Positions 23,702 through 35,605 are shown, counted from the first letter of the stretch. The stretch is DNA of 64,000 nt from Chionoecetes opilio (GCA_016584305.1 JACEEZ010022462.1:397001-461000); one strand, 5' to 3'. Made by a program: numbers and translations. Notes: a model not told the origin generated them from the letters alone.

Positions 23702-23980
23702 CATAATACACCTTTTCATTCTCAAATGAGAACAACAGAACTTCAAAATAAAACAAATGAATTTCAAAGTATAATAGATGAATTTTTTTCTTTTAATTTG
23801 AAATTAAATTATTTTAATTAGAAATTAAATTATTTTAATTAGAAATTAAATTATTTTAATTAGAAATTAAATTATTTTAATTAGAAATTAAATTATTTTA
23901 ATTAGAAATTAAATTACTTTAATTTGAAGTTCAGTTATTTGAATTTGAAGTTGTTATTTTAATTTGAGTGAAAAGGTTTA
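23702..23980. repeat. Foldback satellite 2
   Basis: Same design as the preceding unit: begins ACACCTTTTCATTCTCAA and ends TTTGAGTGAAAAGG. The interior is a tandem array of about 21 bp (AATTAGAAATTAAATTATTTT) at about 23806-23915. Confidence 0.75.
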
Positions 23981-24769
23981 GTTCATGACCCACTCATAAA
24001 CTTAAACAAACTTTATATTATAACCTCATAACCCTCCATGGAACACTCCAACAAATTATTGAAATTAGATGCGGTAAATTCAAACCAGTCCTCCAGGTTT
24101 GTTGGGTGTAGAGGGGAAGGGACATTTCTTCCCCACTTTTTAATTACGTTTTATAGGTATCTGAAGGAATCTGTGAAAGTCTGGAGAATAAATAGACAAT
24201 TACTAAGGATGGGAAAGGACCTAGAATTTTACGTTCCAGCACCAGGGGAAGTACTGTACCGGGTCGGGCAACAAACGCAAACGGTGCACAGCAGAGCTCA
24301 GTGAGCTGTGTGTGTGTGGGGCTGAGCTGCTGACGATTGCATGACATCCAGGATTCAGGATGTTAATCTTATCCATTGACCCATGGTGGTGGCACGGAGG
24401 ACGCTCCCTAGCGAGATATTCTAGGCAGTGCAGAGTGGCAGCCCTGCGAGGTCTGACGTTTGGAGGTGGGTGATGTTTACGTCTGCCGTCTGAGAGCAAG
24501 AGCCGAGACTCGAGAGGGCAATCTTCAACCACGCAGTGTTGCCATTTTACGGGAGTTTCCCACAAATTTATGGGAGAAAGGGTCTTTTGTGGGAGGACTT
24601 CTAAATTTCAAATTTAAGAGCATAAGAAAGTAAGGAAGCTACAAGAGGCCGCGAGACCTACACGAGGTAGTTCCTGTAAATTTGTATCAATCAATCATTG
24701 GGGGTATAGTCTACGTACGCCGGGGGGCGCGTCGCCTCGCCTATCCTACGACGCCACTCCCGGGGGTCA

Positions 24770-24803
24770 CCCACAGAGTTATACTAGTGTATAACTCTGT
24801 GGG
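24770..24803. repeat. Perfect 15-bp inverted repeat with 4-nt loop, flanked by 9-bp direct repeat
   Basis: CCCACAGAGTTATAC is followed by TAGT and then GTATAACTCTGTGGG. GGGGTCACC occurs just left (24763-24771) and just right (24801-24809). The structure looks like a minimal TIR-only insertion or an excision footprint inside another repeat. Confidence 0.7.
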
Positions 24804-24809
24804 GTCACC

Positions 24810-26629
24810 ACGCGCGAGTCCCTATGCAGGCTCCCTTCCCAAACCAAGCAACTTCTCACCAGGAAGTATGCAACTTGCCCCAGCCACGAGCCAATTAATT
24901 GTGGGCGCCCCATATTGGCCTCCTCCATGCCGGATTGTCACAGATACAACCCGTTGGGAAGGATCGTTTTAAGGGTAGCGTACGTGCCACATGCCTATAT
25001 AGCCGAAGTTGGCGCTGACGGACTATGCACCGATTAAGTCTCACGGTCTAATCGCTGATTTGACACGTAATCATCCCAGCGATACCCCATATGATTCTGC
25101 GAAGACACTTATGTTGCTGTCGTTGGTCATTGGTCAAAGTGCCTCGGGATAGACCACGTTCCGTGTGATTCCAACCCTTTGTGTTCCGTGTGATTCCCAA
25201 CATACACACTCATACACGTGTGTTGCCAGGATTTTCCTATGAAGAAGTTTATACCTGGTGCCTTTGTTATTTGAATGAAATTAATTTGGTTAGGATTTTT
25301 TCCTTGATTTAAACTTGAATTGAGAATTGAAACTTGTCTTATGACTTCACTATTTGATTATAGTGTGAACACTTCTCGCTGCGGAGAGTACTGAAATGGA
25401 ATGAATTTAAAGGGAAAAGGGGTAGGGTAGGGGTTAAGGGGAAAGGGTATGAGTTAAGGGGTAAGGGGAAGTGCTGCCACCAGCACAGGCAAGTAGTTCA
25501 ATGGTTTTACTTCCTGGGCATGTTTGAATAGATAGATATATTAGATTTATCTTGGTAGTCGTGATTGATACGTGGAATTATACCGAGTAAGGCTGACTCT
25601 TTTGGAAGTGTGGGGAAATACTGTCCTAACACAGAATAATCACCTGGGTTTTTTTTGCAATAAACACAAGAACTATATTTGAAACATCATCCTATTTATT
25701 CACCATGAAACATTATTTCTGTTTGAGATCTTAGACACATACATAAACTCTAATTTGGAACGGGCAAGCTCTTTAGAGCATAACCTCCCTCACAGAATCA
25801 TTCTTAGAACTACCACCTATGTCCGTATCAACTGAGCACTATAGGTATACATGGAATATATATATATAGGGGAGAAAATGTGAGAGTAATGAGTTGGTGT
25901 GGGGATTCACTGTACCATGTGGCCTGGTTACTGGAGAGGAAGGAGCGAGAGACTCCCGTCGAAGCCTATAGTGAAGTGGAGAGACGACTCGCGTTAATAA
26001 CACTTCTAAGGATGGGGCAGGCCTCCTATGCGTTAGTGAAACTGAACAACAGTACCTATATATGAGCATATAGATAGATATATCATAACAAAGAAGGGGG
26101 GGGGGGAATAGGAGCGAGTTACTGAGGACTTACCTATAGTGAAGTGGAGAGACGACTGGCGTCCCTCGGGGTGACTAAGGCAAAGGTTGGGTTTAGCGGG
26201 AAAAAGGGGAATGTTCTGATTCTATGAATTTGGCCTCTCCTGAAGAGCTTATAGACCCTAAATGACTAATTAACTAATGAAACAAGTGTACCTATGAAAG
26301 GGCTGCCTATAATACAGTTACAAAGGAATACAAAGGAAACACAAACAGCAACAGACCGATAGGTCCTTACAAGACTGTTTGCTTTAACTATACTACACTA
26401 ACTAGATAATAAGAGAGAAAGGATAGGAAGTAGAAGGCTCATCCTCACCCACCCATCCCTCCAGCCGAAGCTGGCCGGAAAAGAAGTGATACCATCAATA
26501 TAAAAAAAATGAAATGGTTTTTTTGTGAGGAAGTTGAAAGCTGTAATCTAGGCTAACTACTACTAGTTTGTGGGGGGGGTTTTTTATGCTTATAGATAGG
26601 TCTGATGTGTTTTTGTAATGGTTGTGAAC
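24810..26629. other. Intergenic; G-rich tract and short repeats
   Basis: No gene recognised. 25411-25470 is a purine tract with many GGGG runs. The motif CTATAGTGAAGTGGAGAG occurs at about 25967 and 26133. 26098-26106 is a G run. Confidence 0.45.
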
Positions 26630-26630
26630 A

Positions 26631-27153
26631 CAGTGTGGAGGTTAAGGGTGGTGGGGCAGCCTTGCCTGGCGCTTTCTTGGAGGCAGCAGTCAATCAGGCC
26701 CCAGCTCCTTTAAATCCCATGCGGTTTGGTACTTTCCATGTGGGGAGCCGTACACTTCAATGCCCCCTACAGCATGACCCCTGGTTCCCTTTAAAAATCC
26801 CGATGGTTTTTCCTAACTGTCAGGACCCTAACTGAACCACAGCCCGTCCAGGTCGAGAGTAGTGGGGGAAACCGTTAACTCGGGGCTATCTGTGTTGGTG
26901 TTATGAGGTCAAATGTAGGGGGTGTAGGCTCAGTGTGGAAGTTCAGGGTGGTGCGGCCGCCTTGCCTGGCGTTTTCCCTTGGGAGGGCAGCAGTAAACCG
27001 GGCCCCCAGCTCCGTTTCAATCCACTGCGGTAGTGCATTTCCAATAGGACGCCGTGCACTTCAATGCCCCCCAGCAGTGACCCCCTGGATAAAATCCCGA
27101 TGGTGGTCACTAACTGACAGGCCCCCTTACTGAACCACACCCGTCCAGGTCAA
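26631..27153. repeat. Tandem duplication of a GC-rich repeat
   Basis: 26631-26855 and 26931-27153 are diverged copies about 300 bp apart. Both start GTGTGGA-GTT and both include CCTTGCCTGGCG, CACTTCAATGCCCCC and ACTGAACCACA-CCGTCCAGGTC. No coding pattern. The identity is not recognised. Confidence 0.75.
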
Positions 27154-27239
27154 AAGTTTAGTAGTGCCGTTTACTGGGGGGCGGGGTCTGGACGTGTGGG
27201 AAAAGGGGTTGTGTGAACGCGACTCGCAATCATTTTACG

Positions 27240-28860
27240 CAATGAGAGTAAGTTTCAGGGGCCCCCGCGAGATAAATTTATTTTTCCGAGATAACGTGAA
27301 AACCGGGGTTTTTGATATGAAATATTTAATCGGGCGACTTTTAAATGATTCATTGTTTTGATTTTACTACGTCTGACGGCACCCCATTCCATACTTTTTA
27401 AAACAGGTTTTGTGAAAAATTTTTTTGCTTGTTCGTTACAAACCGTTTCCTGTTTATTTAAACCCGTTTTTTTCTAGTTGAGTTTGACCGGTCTAGCGTG
27501 AAAAGATTTTTTGGGACTACTTTCGAAACCCTTTGAAATTTTTAAATACTTCGATGAGGTCACCTCTTACCCTTTCGTTTTGTTAGTGGGATAAGTTAAG
27601 TTCTTTGGCCGTTTTTTCGTAGATTTATTTCGCAATCTAGGTTTCATTTTGGTTACTCTGCGCTGTATTTTTTCTATTTTATTATTTCCTTTTTATAAAA
27701 GGGTGACCGAACGCACACATATTCTAGTGGGGGCGAAAAAAAGCGAGTTAAAAAGGGTGAGTATAACTTTTTTTAATTTGAATGAAGTTTTGTCCAAAAA
27801 AACAAACCAATTTATTTGCAGTTTTTACTACCTCTATAATTTGGTTATTCGGTTTTGAATCTTTCGAGATTTTAACGCCTAAATCTTTTTTTTTATCAAC
27901 ACTTTTTTAGTTGGAAATCGTTCATACTAATTTTATGAGGTTGTTATTTGATATGAGTCATGGCATTTTCAAGGTTGAAATTTTTCCATGTTTTTGACCA
28001 TTCTGTTTTGCGTGTTTAAGCGTTTGTATGAGTTGGCGCTGAATTTGTAGAGGCTATGTTTGGATTTTGTGTCATCAGCAAAATTTCGATATCCTGCCCC
28101 GTGATTCCCTCGTCAAGTCATTTATGTATATTAAAACAGGGTAGGTCCGAGAAAATGACCTTTAGGAACACCATATTTACACGGTCCTCAGAAAAATTTC
28201 CATTTATTCCACCCTTTGTTTTTCATTTGACGCCAGTTTTCTATCCAATTTGAAAGATGGCCTGTTTACCAGACTTTTACTTTGCTAATGAGACGCTTAT
28301 GAGGACTTTGTCAAAAGCTTTTTGAAAATCGAGGTAAACTACGTCTACTCCCCCGTGTTGCCGACATTTTGAATACACTATTGTAAAAACAAGTAATTTA
28401 AGGCATGAGCGTTTATTTCTGAATCCATGCTGCGAGTCTTTGATTATGTCATTTTTTTAAGAAATTAAAGATTTTGTCTTTATGATGGATTCCATTAATT
28501 TTTTCCGCAATGAGTTAAACTGATTGGGCGATAGTTTCCGGGCGCGACTTGCTTCCTTTTTTAAATAGGGGTGACATTTTAGTTTTCCCTTCGAGGTACA
28601 TTTCCCGGTGAGTAAAGACTTATTTAAAAAAGATGGAAAGTGGTTTTACTATTTCGTTCTTTGCTTTTTTAATATAATCAGTTCGTTACTTTGTATAGAA
28701 GAATTTAATATGTTTAATCTAATATCCGGGGAAAGATTATTTCGTTCTTCACGCATACGAACGCGTTTTTTGTTGAGAGACGAGGTAGTGGAGTCGAACC
28801 CTAAATTGGTGATTTTAATTTTAGAAATAACTCGATAAAACACCATTTATGAACGTGATT
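27240..28860 (-). pseudogene. CR1-like LINE reverse transcriptase, heavily decayed
   Basis: Reading right to left over many frame changes and stops gives RT landmarks in order. They are NYRPISLT-like (about 28520), KLMESIIK, KDSQHGFRNKRSC (about 28430), DFQKAFDKVPHK-like (about 28320), WIENW (about 28240), a GVPKGHFLGPTLF-like segment (about 28160), a FADDTK segment (about 28080), LERFKTE, and LEYV (about 27710). This order and the HGFR.KRSC and GVPQGS..GP types point to the CR1/L2 group of non-LTR elements. Lesions are frequent and often fall at homopolymers, so some could be assembly errors. Confidence 0.8.
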
Positions 28861-28914
28861 GTCACTATTGGGTTAGTTTTGAAGGGGCTTAAGAATCTAG
28901 GAGTTCCCTTTATT

Positions 28915-29230
28915 GATAGGAGGTGGGGGAGAGAAAAATTTTGAACCTCTTTTTATCGTGATCGCGAAAAAATGTCCCACGAAAATTTTGACCTCTACCC
29001 GGGGTGTTTTGGGGGGGGGGGGGGGGAGTGGAAGGAAAGGGGAAATAGAAAGGGGGTAGGGAAGAAAAGAAGATAAACCCCCGAGAATAAAAAGAAGCTT
29101 CCAAAAAAAACCGGGGAAAGTAATAGAATTCCCATCCTAAAACTCTTCCCACCCTAAAGGGCATTAACAACCACACAAACGTCCATGAGTCTACTGAGTT
29201 TGTGGAATGCGGCAAGACGTTAACGCAGAG
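28915..29230. other. Homopolymer-rich non-coding stretch
   Basis: Includes a G run at 29012-29026 and long purine tracts. Possibly the upstream part of the CR1-like element, but I recognise no motif. Confidence 0.35.
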
Positions 29231-29387
29231 TTTTTCCTGTAATCTAATACTCCTGAAGTGTTTTTAGCCCAAAATGCCCCTTCAAAATTATTCAATCGAC
29301 ATGGAACCAAGCCGCTTACCACCTACGATTTATTTGCGATCTTTTTAGCCTACTCTCATCAAATTGAATTTACAGTTTCGGCTACCC

Positions 29388-29411
29388 AAAACAGACAGAC
29401 AGACAGACACG
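29388..29411. repeat. (CAGA)n microsatellite
   Basis: About five CAGA units within a LINE-tail-like context (the reverse strand ends in TCTG repeats). Confidence 0.8.
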
Positions 29412-29503
29412 GCACGGCTACTCCTATAGTATATTAGATAATACAATGGTAGTAAATGAGATATGGTGCAGGATTCATGAAGTATTCATGAATATTCATG
29501 AAG

Positions 29504-30176
29504 TGTTACGCTATTCCTCTCCTGGACCTCACCACACCACTGCAGGTGTCTCAGGTAGGCTGTACAGAAGAGGCGTATACGTTACAATAACCATTGCTGA
29601 AGACTTACTTCTACAGCGCCTTCCTCGGTAGTTAGGCGTATCAGGGTGAGGCGAGCTAAGATATATCACGAGGTCAACACACAGGCGAAGGAAAACACTG
29701 AGGCATTTCTTGGTTTAATGAGAAAGCCACAAGCCACAAGAGTACAGTACATGTATGTAAGCCAGCTTCCAGTCGATTCTAGACTGTCGGAAAGCACAAA
29801 ACGTCACACTACAGTCACAGTTCCTTCCACACACCACCACTACACGTACAGTCCCCCACCACACCACAACCACACCACCACGCCACCACACCACAACCAC
29901 CGTGCCTCCTCTCTGGAGCGCCACGACCCTCCCGACTGACGCCTCAAACCTTTCTGCTTTTGTATCCTTTTGTACCCACTGCCAAGCGCCACCCTTGCGT
30001 CCCTCGATCTGGCACCCCTCCCCCGCCCCCACCCGCGCTGCCTCGCCTCACTGCTGGTGTCTCAAGGTCGTACCTCCCAGGCACCCTCACGCGCCCCCTC
30101 CTCAAACACACCAGACACGCCTCCACCCACCCCTACCTCCAACATCACCACTACATGCATTGCGCTATACGTAACA
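29504..30176 (-). repeat. Long terminal repeat, 3' copy (673 bp)
   Basis: Begins TGTTACGCTATTCC and ends TATACGTAACA. It is nearly identical to 31891-32541, with scattered single-base differences such as CACTGCAGG versus CACTACAGG. It includes a CACCAC-rich tract at about 29830-29905. Confidence 0.88.
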
Positions 30177-30195
30177 CTATCCCTCCTTTACAGCT
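30177..30195 (-). promoter_or_regulatory. Putative polypurine tract
   Basis: On the minus strand AAAGGAGGGATAG lies immediately before the 3' LTR, the expected place for the plus-strand primer of reverse transcription. Confidence 0.55.
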
Positions 30196-31026
30196 TGACC
30201 GTCTCGGTCAGCAAAAAAACATCCACATCTTAATTAGCACTCAAGAAAATACAGAAACGTAATACATGTACAAACAATAATTAAATTCCTCATGGTCATG
30301 CATCCATTACATAATTCTCTACCACACCCCATAGAGTAGACCACATGTCTCACTGCCTCCACATCAGCAACCTCCATCACCCCACTCCACCACAACACCC
30401 TTCTGGTGAAACCACTATTAATTCCTCCTCGCAGGCCCCAACCTTTGCGAATATTCCACCACCACCACCACATCACCCCACCACACGCAATCATCTCGCC
30501 AAGGCCTTGTCCCGCGCTGCGGTCACCGCCTCACGTCACCTCCTCCCCGCCAATACAACCACCACCACCTCCCTTCACCGCTACATCTACCACACACAAA
30601 GCCACCACCAACTTTGAGCTGCAAGACCTTACATCACCATCCCCCACATCAGCAGCCTCCAGTGTTGGGAAGGTCACACCAGGCAACCCTCCTCTTCCCC
30701 CGCCCGCGAGACACCCCCAGCAGGAACACCGAGCTGCTACCTCAACCACAGGCTACCCGAACCACAGGGACTTCCTCTACCCTGGGCCCGCCTCAGAGGT
30801 GACCACGATCCAGGAGACCACACTCCACTGGACCACCCACAGCTCCCCCCTGTTCCCACTGCTCTAGTCTCGCGGTGGAAAAAGGCGCCACTACCCTCCC
30901 GACGGACCATGCCCTCCACTGCAAAGCGCCGGTGAAGGTGCGGCAGGACTTAACAGCAACGCGCTGTGGCTGGCCCTGCTTGGTAGAAGGCACGTCGGTG
31001 CCTCCCTCCACCATCGTAACAGGCCG

Positions 31027-31821
31027 TTACCGCCACCTGCCACAGCTTCGGCGGGGGCCATCCACTGCGCTCGCCATCCTCTTGGCAGCGCAGCAGAGGC
31101 AGGTATGGGGACGTCTCCTCATCCTGGCTCTCCGAGGCCTCCCCTGCTGGCTGCACGGCTTCCCTCGTTCACCATGCCTGCGGCTCTTCTGCTGGTGACC
31201 CCATGCCGAGGCGAAGTGAGCGGGCTTCTTGCCCTTCCGCATCCGTCTGGGCGGCAGGCCCCCAGCAAGGCCCTTCCTGCCTTTTACGCCGCGTGCCAGC
31301 GCCGCGAAAGGGGCCCGCCAGGCCCTCCACGCCGCCTTTCCATCAAACAGCGACGATCCACGCCGCCCCGAATGGCCACACACCGCGGCGCGGCCCTGGG
31401 GTGACGAAAGCGAGGCAGGGAGGCGAGGAGGAGATGGTGTTGGGGTGGGCGGCGCGCCTGCCTTAGAACTGAGCGCGCCTCTCAGAAACCCACCCTCTAC
31501 ACCAGGCAGAGCCAACCACGGGCTCTCCGTGGACTCCACCATGCCGTCGGCTCCTTCCATCTTCCTGTCGGCGACGTTCACAGGCAGTACTTCCTCCCGC
31601 TCCTCCGCCTTAATGCCCTGCACCTCCCTTATCAGTTCTCTCATGTTTTCATTGTTTTTCTCGCTTGCCTCTTTCACGTTTTCAATGATTTCCTTCATTC
31701 CGCTCATCAACTCCCTGAACATGTTTTTCATAGCTTGACTCGGCTCGCCCAAGCCTTGCTGCTTGCCGCCTTTGTTTCCATTCAGCCGAGTCAGCACCGC
31801 CACCTCGCCGCCCGACGCCAT
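31027..31821 (-). CDS. Gag-like ORF of the LTR element
   Basis: A 264-aa frame starting 69 bp inside the putative primer-binding site. Residues about 28-72 are polar and heptad-like (KNMFRELMSGMKEIIENVK), a probable coiled coil. The middle is Pro/Ser-rich, and the C-terminal 150 residues are very Arg/Gly/Ala-rich, compatible with nucleic-acid binding but without a clear CCHC knuckle. I recognise no conserved capsid motif, so 'gag-like' rests mainly on position. The frame's second half is GC-rich and could be partly fortuitous. Confidence 0.5.
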   Translation of the reverse strand: MASGGEVAVLTRLNGNKGGKQQGLGEPSQAMKNMFRELMSGMKEIIENVKEASEKNNENMRELIREVQGIKAEEREEVLPVNVADRKMEGADGMVESTESPWLALPGVEGGFLRGALSSKAGAPPTPTPSPPRLPASLSSPQGRAAVCGHSGRRGSSLFDGKAAWRAWRAPFAALARGVKGRKGLAGGLPPRRMRKGKKPAHFASAWGHQQKSRRHGERGKPCSQQGRPRRARMRRRPHTCLCCAAKRMASAVDGPRRSCGRWR

Positions 31822-31872
31822 CTTGACCTCGTGTTACACTGCAGCCGGCTCTCACCCTAACACACACCAATT

Positions 31873-31890
31873 CCACTTCATGACACCAAT
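31873..31890 (-). promoter_or_regulatory. Putative primer-binding site
   Basis: The minus strand reads TTGGTGTCATGAAGTGGA directly after the 5' LTR. It resembles the TGGTGTCA...GTGG sites of Mag/SURL-like Gypsy elements. The tRNA was not identified. Confidence 0.6.
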
Positions 31891-32541
31891 TTTTACGCTA
31901 TTCCTCTCCTGGACCTCACCACACCACTACAGGTGTCTCAGGTAGGCTGTACAGAAGAGGCGTTACGTTACAATAGCCACTGCTGAAGACTTAATTTCTA
32001 CAGCGCCTTCCTCAGTAGTTCGGCGTATCAGGGTGAGGCGAGCTAAGATATATCACGAGGTCAACACACAGGCGAAGGAAAACACTGAGGCATTTCTTGG
32101 TTTAATGAGAAAGCCACAAGCCACAAGAGTACAGTACATGCATGTAAGCCAGCTTCCAGTCGATTCTAGACTGTCGGAAAGCACAAAACGTCACACTACA
32201 GTCACAGTTCCTTCCACACACCACCACTACACGTACAGTCCCCCACCACACCACAACCACACCACCACGCCACCACACCACAACCACCGTGCCTCCTCTC
32301 TGGAGCGCCACGACCCTCCCGACAGACGCCTCAAACCTTTCTGCTTTTGTATCCTTTTGTGCCCACTGCCAAGCGCCACCCTTGCGTCCCTCGATCTGGC
32401 ACCCCTCCCCCGCCCCCACCCGCGCTGCCTCGCCTCACTGCTGGTGTCTCAAGGTCGTACCTCCCAGGCACCCTCACGCGCCACCTCCTCAAACACACAA
32501 GACACGCCTCCACCCCCCCCTACCTCCAACATCACCACTAC
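31891..32541 (-). repeat. Long terminal repeat, 5' copy, main part
   Basis: Matches 29504-30154 closely. It stops at 32541 because a DNA transposon is inserted. The remaining about 22 bp of the LTR (ATGCATTACGCTATAAGTAA...) resume at 35609 and end at 35630. Confidence 0.88.
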
Positions 32542-35500
32542 TAGTTAGGCGGATATGTGGCCAAATATAGGAGGAAATTGTGGCTTTGGTGGTAAAAGCA
32601 CGAAAATTGGCACATTTGAAGGTTAGTATATACTAAACGATTTCAGATATAGGGCCAAGCTCAATTTTTCCCCTTGATGCCCAGAAATGACAAAATCCAA
32701 TATGGCCGCCGTTCAAATTGTGAGAAATTATGAAGTCTAATATCTTCGCCAATAAATGACATAACCAGACAAATAAAGCATCCGTTTATATGTTTTCAGC
32801 TATGAGGAATCCAATGGAATCATCGTTTTGATGATAACATGTACACAAATCAATATGTCAGACAAAAAATGTAAATTAGCTCGCGAAAAAATGGAAAATG
32901 CAGCAAATTTTCAAGGTTTAAGAAATAATTTAACACACATGTATAAAAATCACATTGTTTATTGACAAAGAATATGACACCATAATATATAACCATGTGT
33001 GTATACCTTATCACATACATGCATATCGTTATTCAAAACACTAACATAGAAATTAAACAATATTTTTTTAAGGTGGCAAAGCGCGTAACAGAACAGCATA
33101 TCAACAAAATAAGCAAAACAAAATGTTGAATAGACCATATATATCAAAGAAAATATCTAGCACTGAGTGGCACACAATTCAAGAATAGTTAGCAACTGAA
33201 CAACTAAACAACACAAGTTAATGGCTATCATTGTGATCACAATTACCAGCGCAGTTGCAAAGTGACGTGCACTCCAGATCAGCTTTGACACATTTGCAGA
33301 GTCCCCTGCATCCCTTCTTACAGCCACATCGTAGCAACTCTGAACAGGACACTGCTGCTTCTGGCAACAATGTCCACAATGGCTCCCATCCTCCTGAAGT
33401 ATTATTTTTCCATCCCCATGACTCTGGCGAAGGAACATCTGGAGCTCGTATGTGTGCCTGCCCCAAAACATGTCCTCCCTGGTAAATGGCACGTTTTGCG
33501 TGCTGCAAAAGCGCTGCGCTAGTTGGTGGGATGGCATCGATGGATCTTGCTTTGTTAGTGAATAGATGTCTCCTGGCTGAGTCAGCGGTAGCTTCAAAAC
33601 TCGTTCTGTCATATAGCAACACTACGTACGACTCTAGTACTGACATACAATCATCATTGAAGCGATATGCCAGTGCCATGAAAGGATTCACGAGCAGTGT
33701 TTGAGCTGGGATTGGGGTCAATGTTATCCACCGCCGCAGTCGTGAAGAGACCATCTCGAAGAATGAGGGGGCATACAACACCATCATTTTCATATTGGCT
33801 GGCTGCTTCGTTGGCCATATACATGGATATATCCATTACCCTGTCATATGATATTGATAGTCCGAGATGGAACAAGTTATCAACAAGTTCACGTGTTCGT
33901 GTGTTTGCATGAATCATCATACCGAGGTATATTGGCAGTGGCGTCTCTCTGCTCTTAGTGTGATGAGTACCAGTGGAACCTGGGCGTCTTTTCACGTAGC
34001 TGTTGTACTGCAGCAATTGTGCCATACTGAGCGTTGATTGTCTCACCTGCTCAGTTACTTTATTCATAATGTTTGGGCCGTCCATTATCATGGCAACTAG
34101 TGCCACCAGTGACTTGGGAACAGCCTGTTCTTGACAGCCTTTGCTGAAGGACCCATCAAATGTTGCTTGCATTCCCAACATATCTCGACGAATGAGTTGT
34201 GCTGCCTTAGCTAAACATATAGCTTCGTCGTCGCAGTTATCCACACTCGAATTCATCAGTGCAAATCCAACATCATCTTCAAAACTGAGTAAAACGTTTC
34301 GGCCTTGCTTGTAGGCCCGGATTCCAGGGACATTAGCAAGTATTCGATCTTTTAAGTCTGAAGAGTGGATACGGCCAGTTACCTCAACATCATGTGTCTC
34401 AGTCGATCAGTGTATAATTTGAGAAGATCAGACAACTGGAATATTGGGGCAACCGATTGTTCGATCATCTTTGTGTCTTCTATGTAGCCTAAGAGTTCCG
34501 CCAATGCTATGCCGTGAGATACTCCATCTGTGTTCCTTTGTCGATCTACTGCTGTTTTCCTACTAACTGCGTCGTACAATTTCACAAGGCATGGTGCATG
34601 ATATTTGGCATCCTGTGCCACCAGGTCACCGGAGCTAAGTTTTGCAATGAGTTCTTGATCTTGAAGCTTCAGGGCGCATTGCTTAACTCGATCGGACAGT
34701 TTGGGCATCATGGCATCATGCAGAGAGGCACGTTCCGTTGCAACTTCATCACAGAAGAAACATACATCACCTTCAGAAGGTCGGTCTTTTCGTGAAAGCT
34801 GTCGCCGCGTGTAAGGGCGATCTCGGATGTCATTTTCACATGGAGGTATTGCAACTGTCTGAAGTCGTGCTAGACGACTTGAAGAACACTTCAAACGGCA
34901 AGATGAGTGCCACTGTGCGCTATGTTTGGCAAGTGTCTGAGGGATACCATCGCCATCATCTAATTGTGCTATGTGCACGCCAACTGGCTGTTCACCTAAT
35001 TCTCGAAACTTTGTTAAATTGTCACCCACACGGTGATACCCAGCCCCAACATCTGTCCTCTTTGATTTTGCTAGGCACTGGAGAGGCTCTGAAGAATGTT
35101 CTTGGCAAAGGGCACAACGACTCCAATCGATGGAAGGATAGCCAACTGTCGATGTAGATGGTTGCAGACTGTAATCTTCTACGATCTTACATCGCTTCTT
35201 TGCCGACATGGTGGATTCTACTTCTGATCAGTCACCTGCAAGAAGAGAAGTATTATATTAATATATATTATATTATATATATTTATCATGAATATCAGCT
35301 TAATCGGGATTTTAATGCCTTCTAGCGACAAATGAGTGGTGCCATTGACTTCCTTATGTGTGAAAACATAAAAAACGATATGTTATTCATGTCTATGTGA
35401 TATATATTCAGAAAGATATGACGTAAAATAGATTTTCACGATTCAGATGGCGGCCATCTTTGATTTTCCCACTTTATGGGTGTCAAAGGGAAAAATGTGC

Positions 35501-35605
35501 TTGGCCCTATATCTGAGATCATTTAGTATGTCATGATCATCAAATGTGCCAATTTGGGTGCTTTTACCACAAAAGCCACAATCATATCACATATCCGCCC
35601 TACTA
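32542..35605 (-). mobile_element. DNA transposon of a CXC-module family, about 170-bp TIRs, 3-bp TSD
   Basis: The left end TAGTTAGGCGGATATGTG and the inverted right end TAGTAGGGCGGATATGTG begin inverted repeats that stay alignable for about 170 bp. Shared inner words include TTGTGGCTTT, GGTAAAAGCAC, AATTGGCACATTTGA, AGATATAGGGCCAAGC and ATGGCCGCC. Comparison with the intact LTR fixes the target: TAC at 32539-32541 is repeated at 35606-35608. It encodes a broken minus-strand protein (next entry). I cannot assign the superfamily with confidence. Confidence 0.88.
33218..35209 (-). pseudogene. Putative transposase with N-terminal Cys/His region and C-terminal CXC-type module; core deleted
   Basis: The N-terminal part (35209-34379) starts MSAKKRCKIVEDYS. 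It has Cys/His clusters (CALCQEH, then a WHSSCRLK-like segment, then CFFCDEVAT, and later KYHAPCLVKLY). A frame change near 34395-34400 leads into 34256-33654, with VPKSLVALVAMIMDGPNI, SRETPLPIYLGMMIH and LFTTAAVDNIDPNPSS. There another frame change joins straight to the C-terminal part (about 33690-33225): VVLLYDRTS, PPTSAALLQHAKRAIYQGG, then LLRCGCKKGCRGLCKC and CTSLCNCAGNC, a cysteine array like the tesmin/TSO1 CXC domain. I recall long invertebrate proteins with this N-to-C order and a large middle part; here that middle, presumably including the catalytic core, appears to be missing. Hence the copy is likely non-autonomous. Transposase identity is inferred from the surrounding TIRs and TSD. 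Confidence 0.75.

Noticed and set aside
29646..30617. Pro/His/Thr-rich frames on the plus strand
   Set aside because: They translate CACCAC-rich LTR and internal sequence of a minus-strand element and are partly duplicated in the second LTR.
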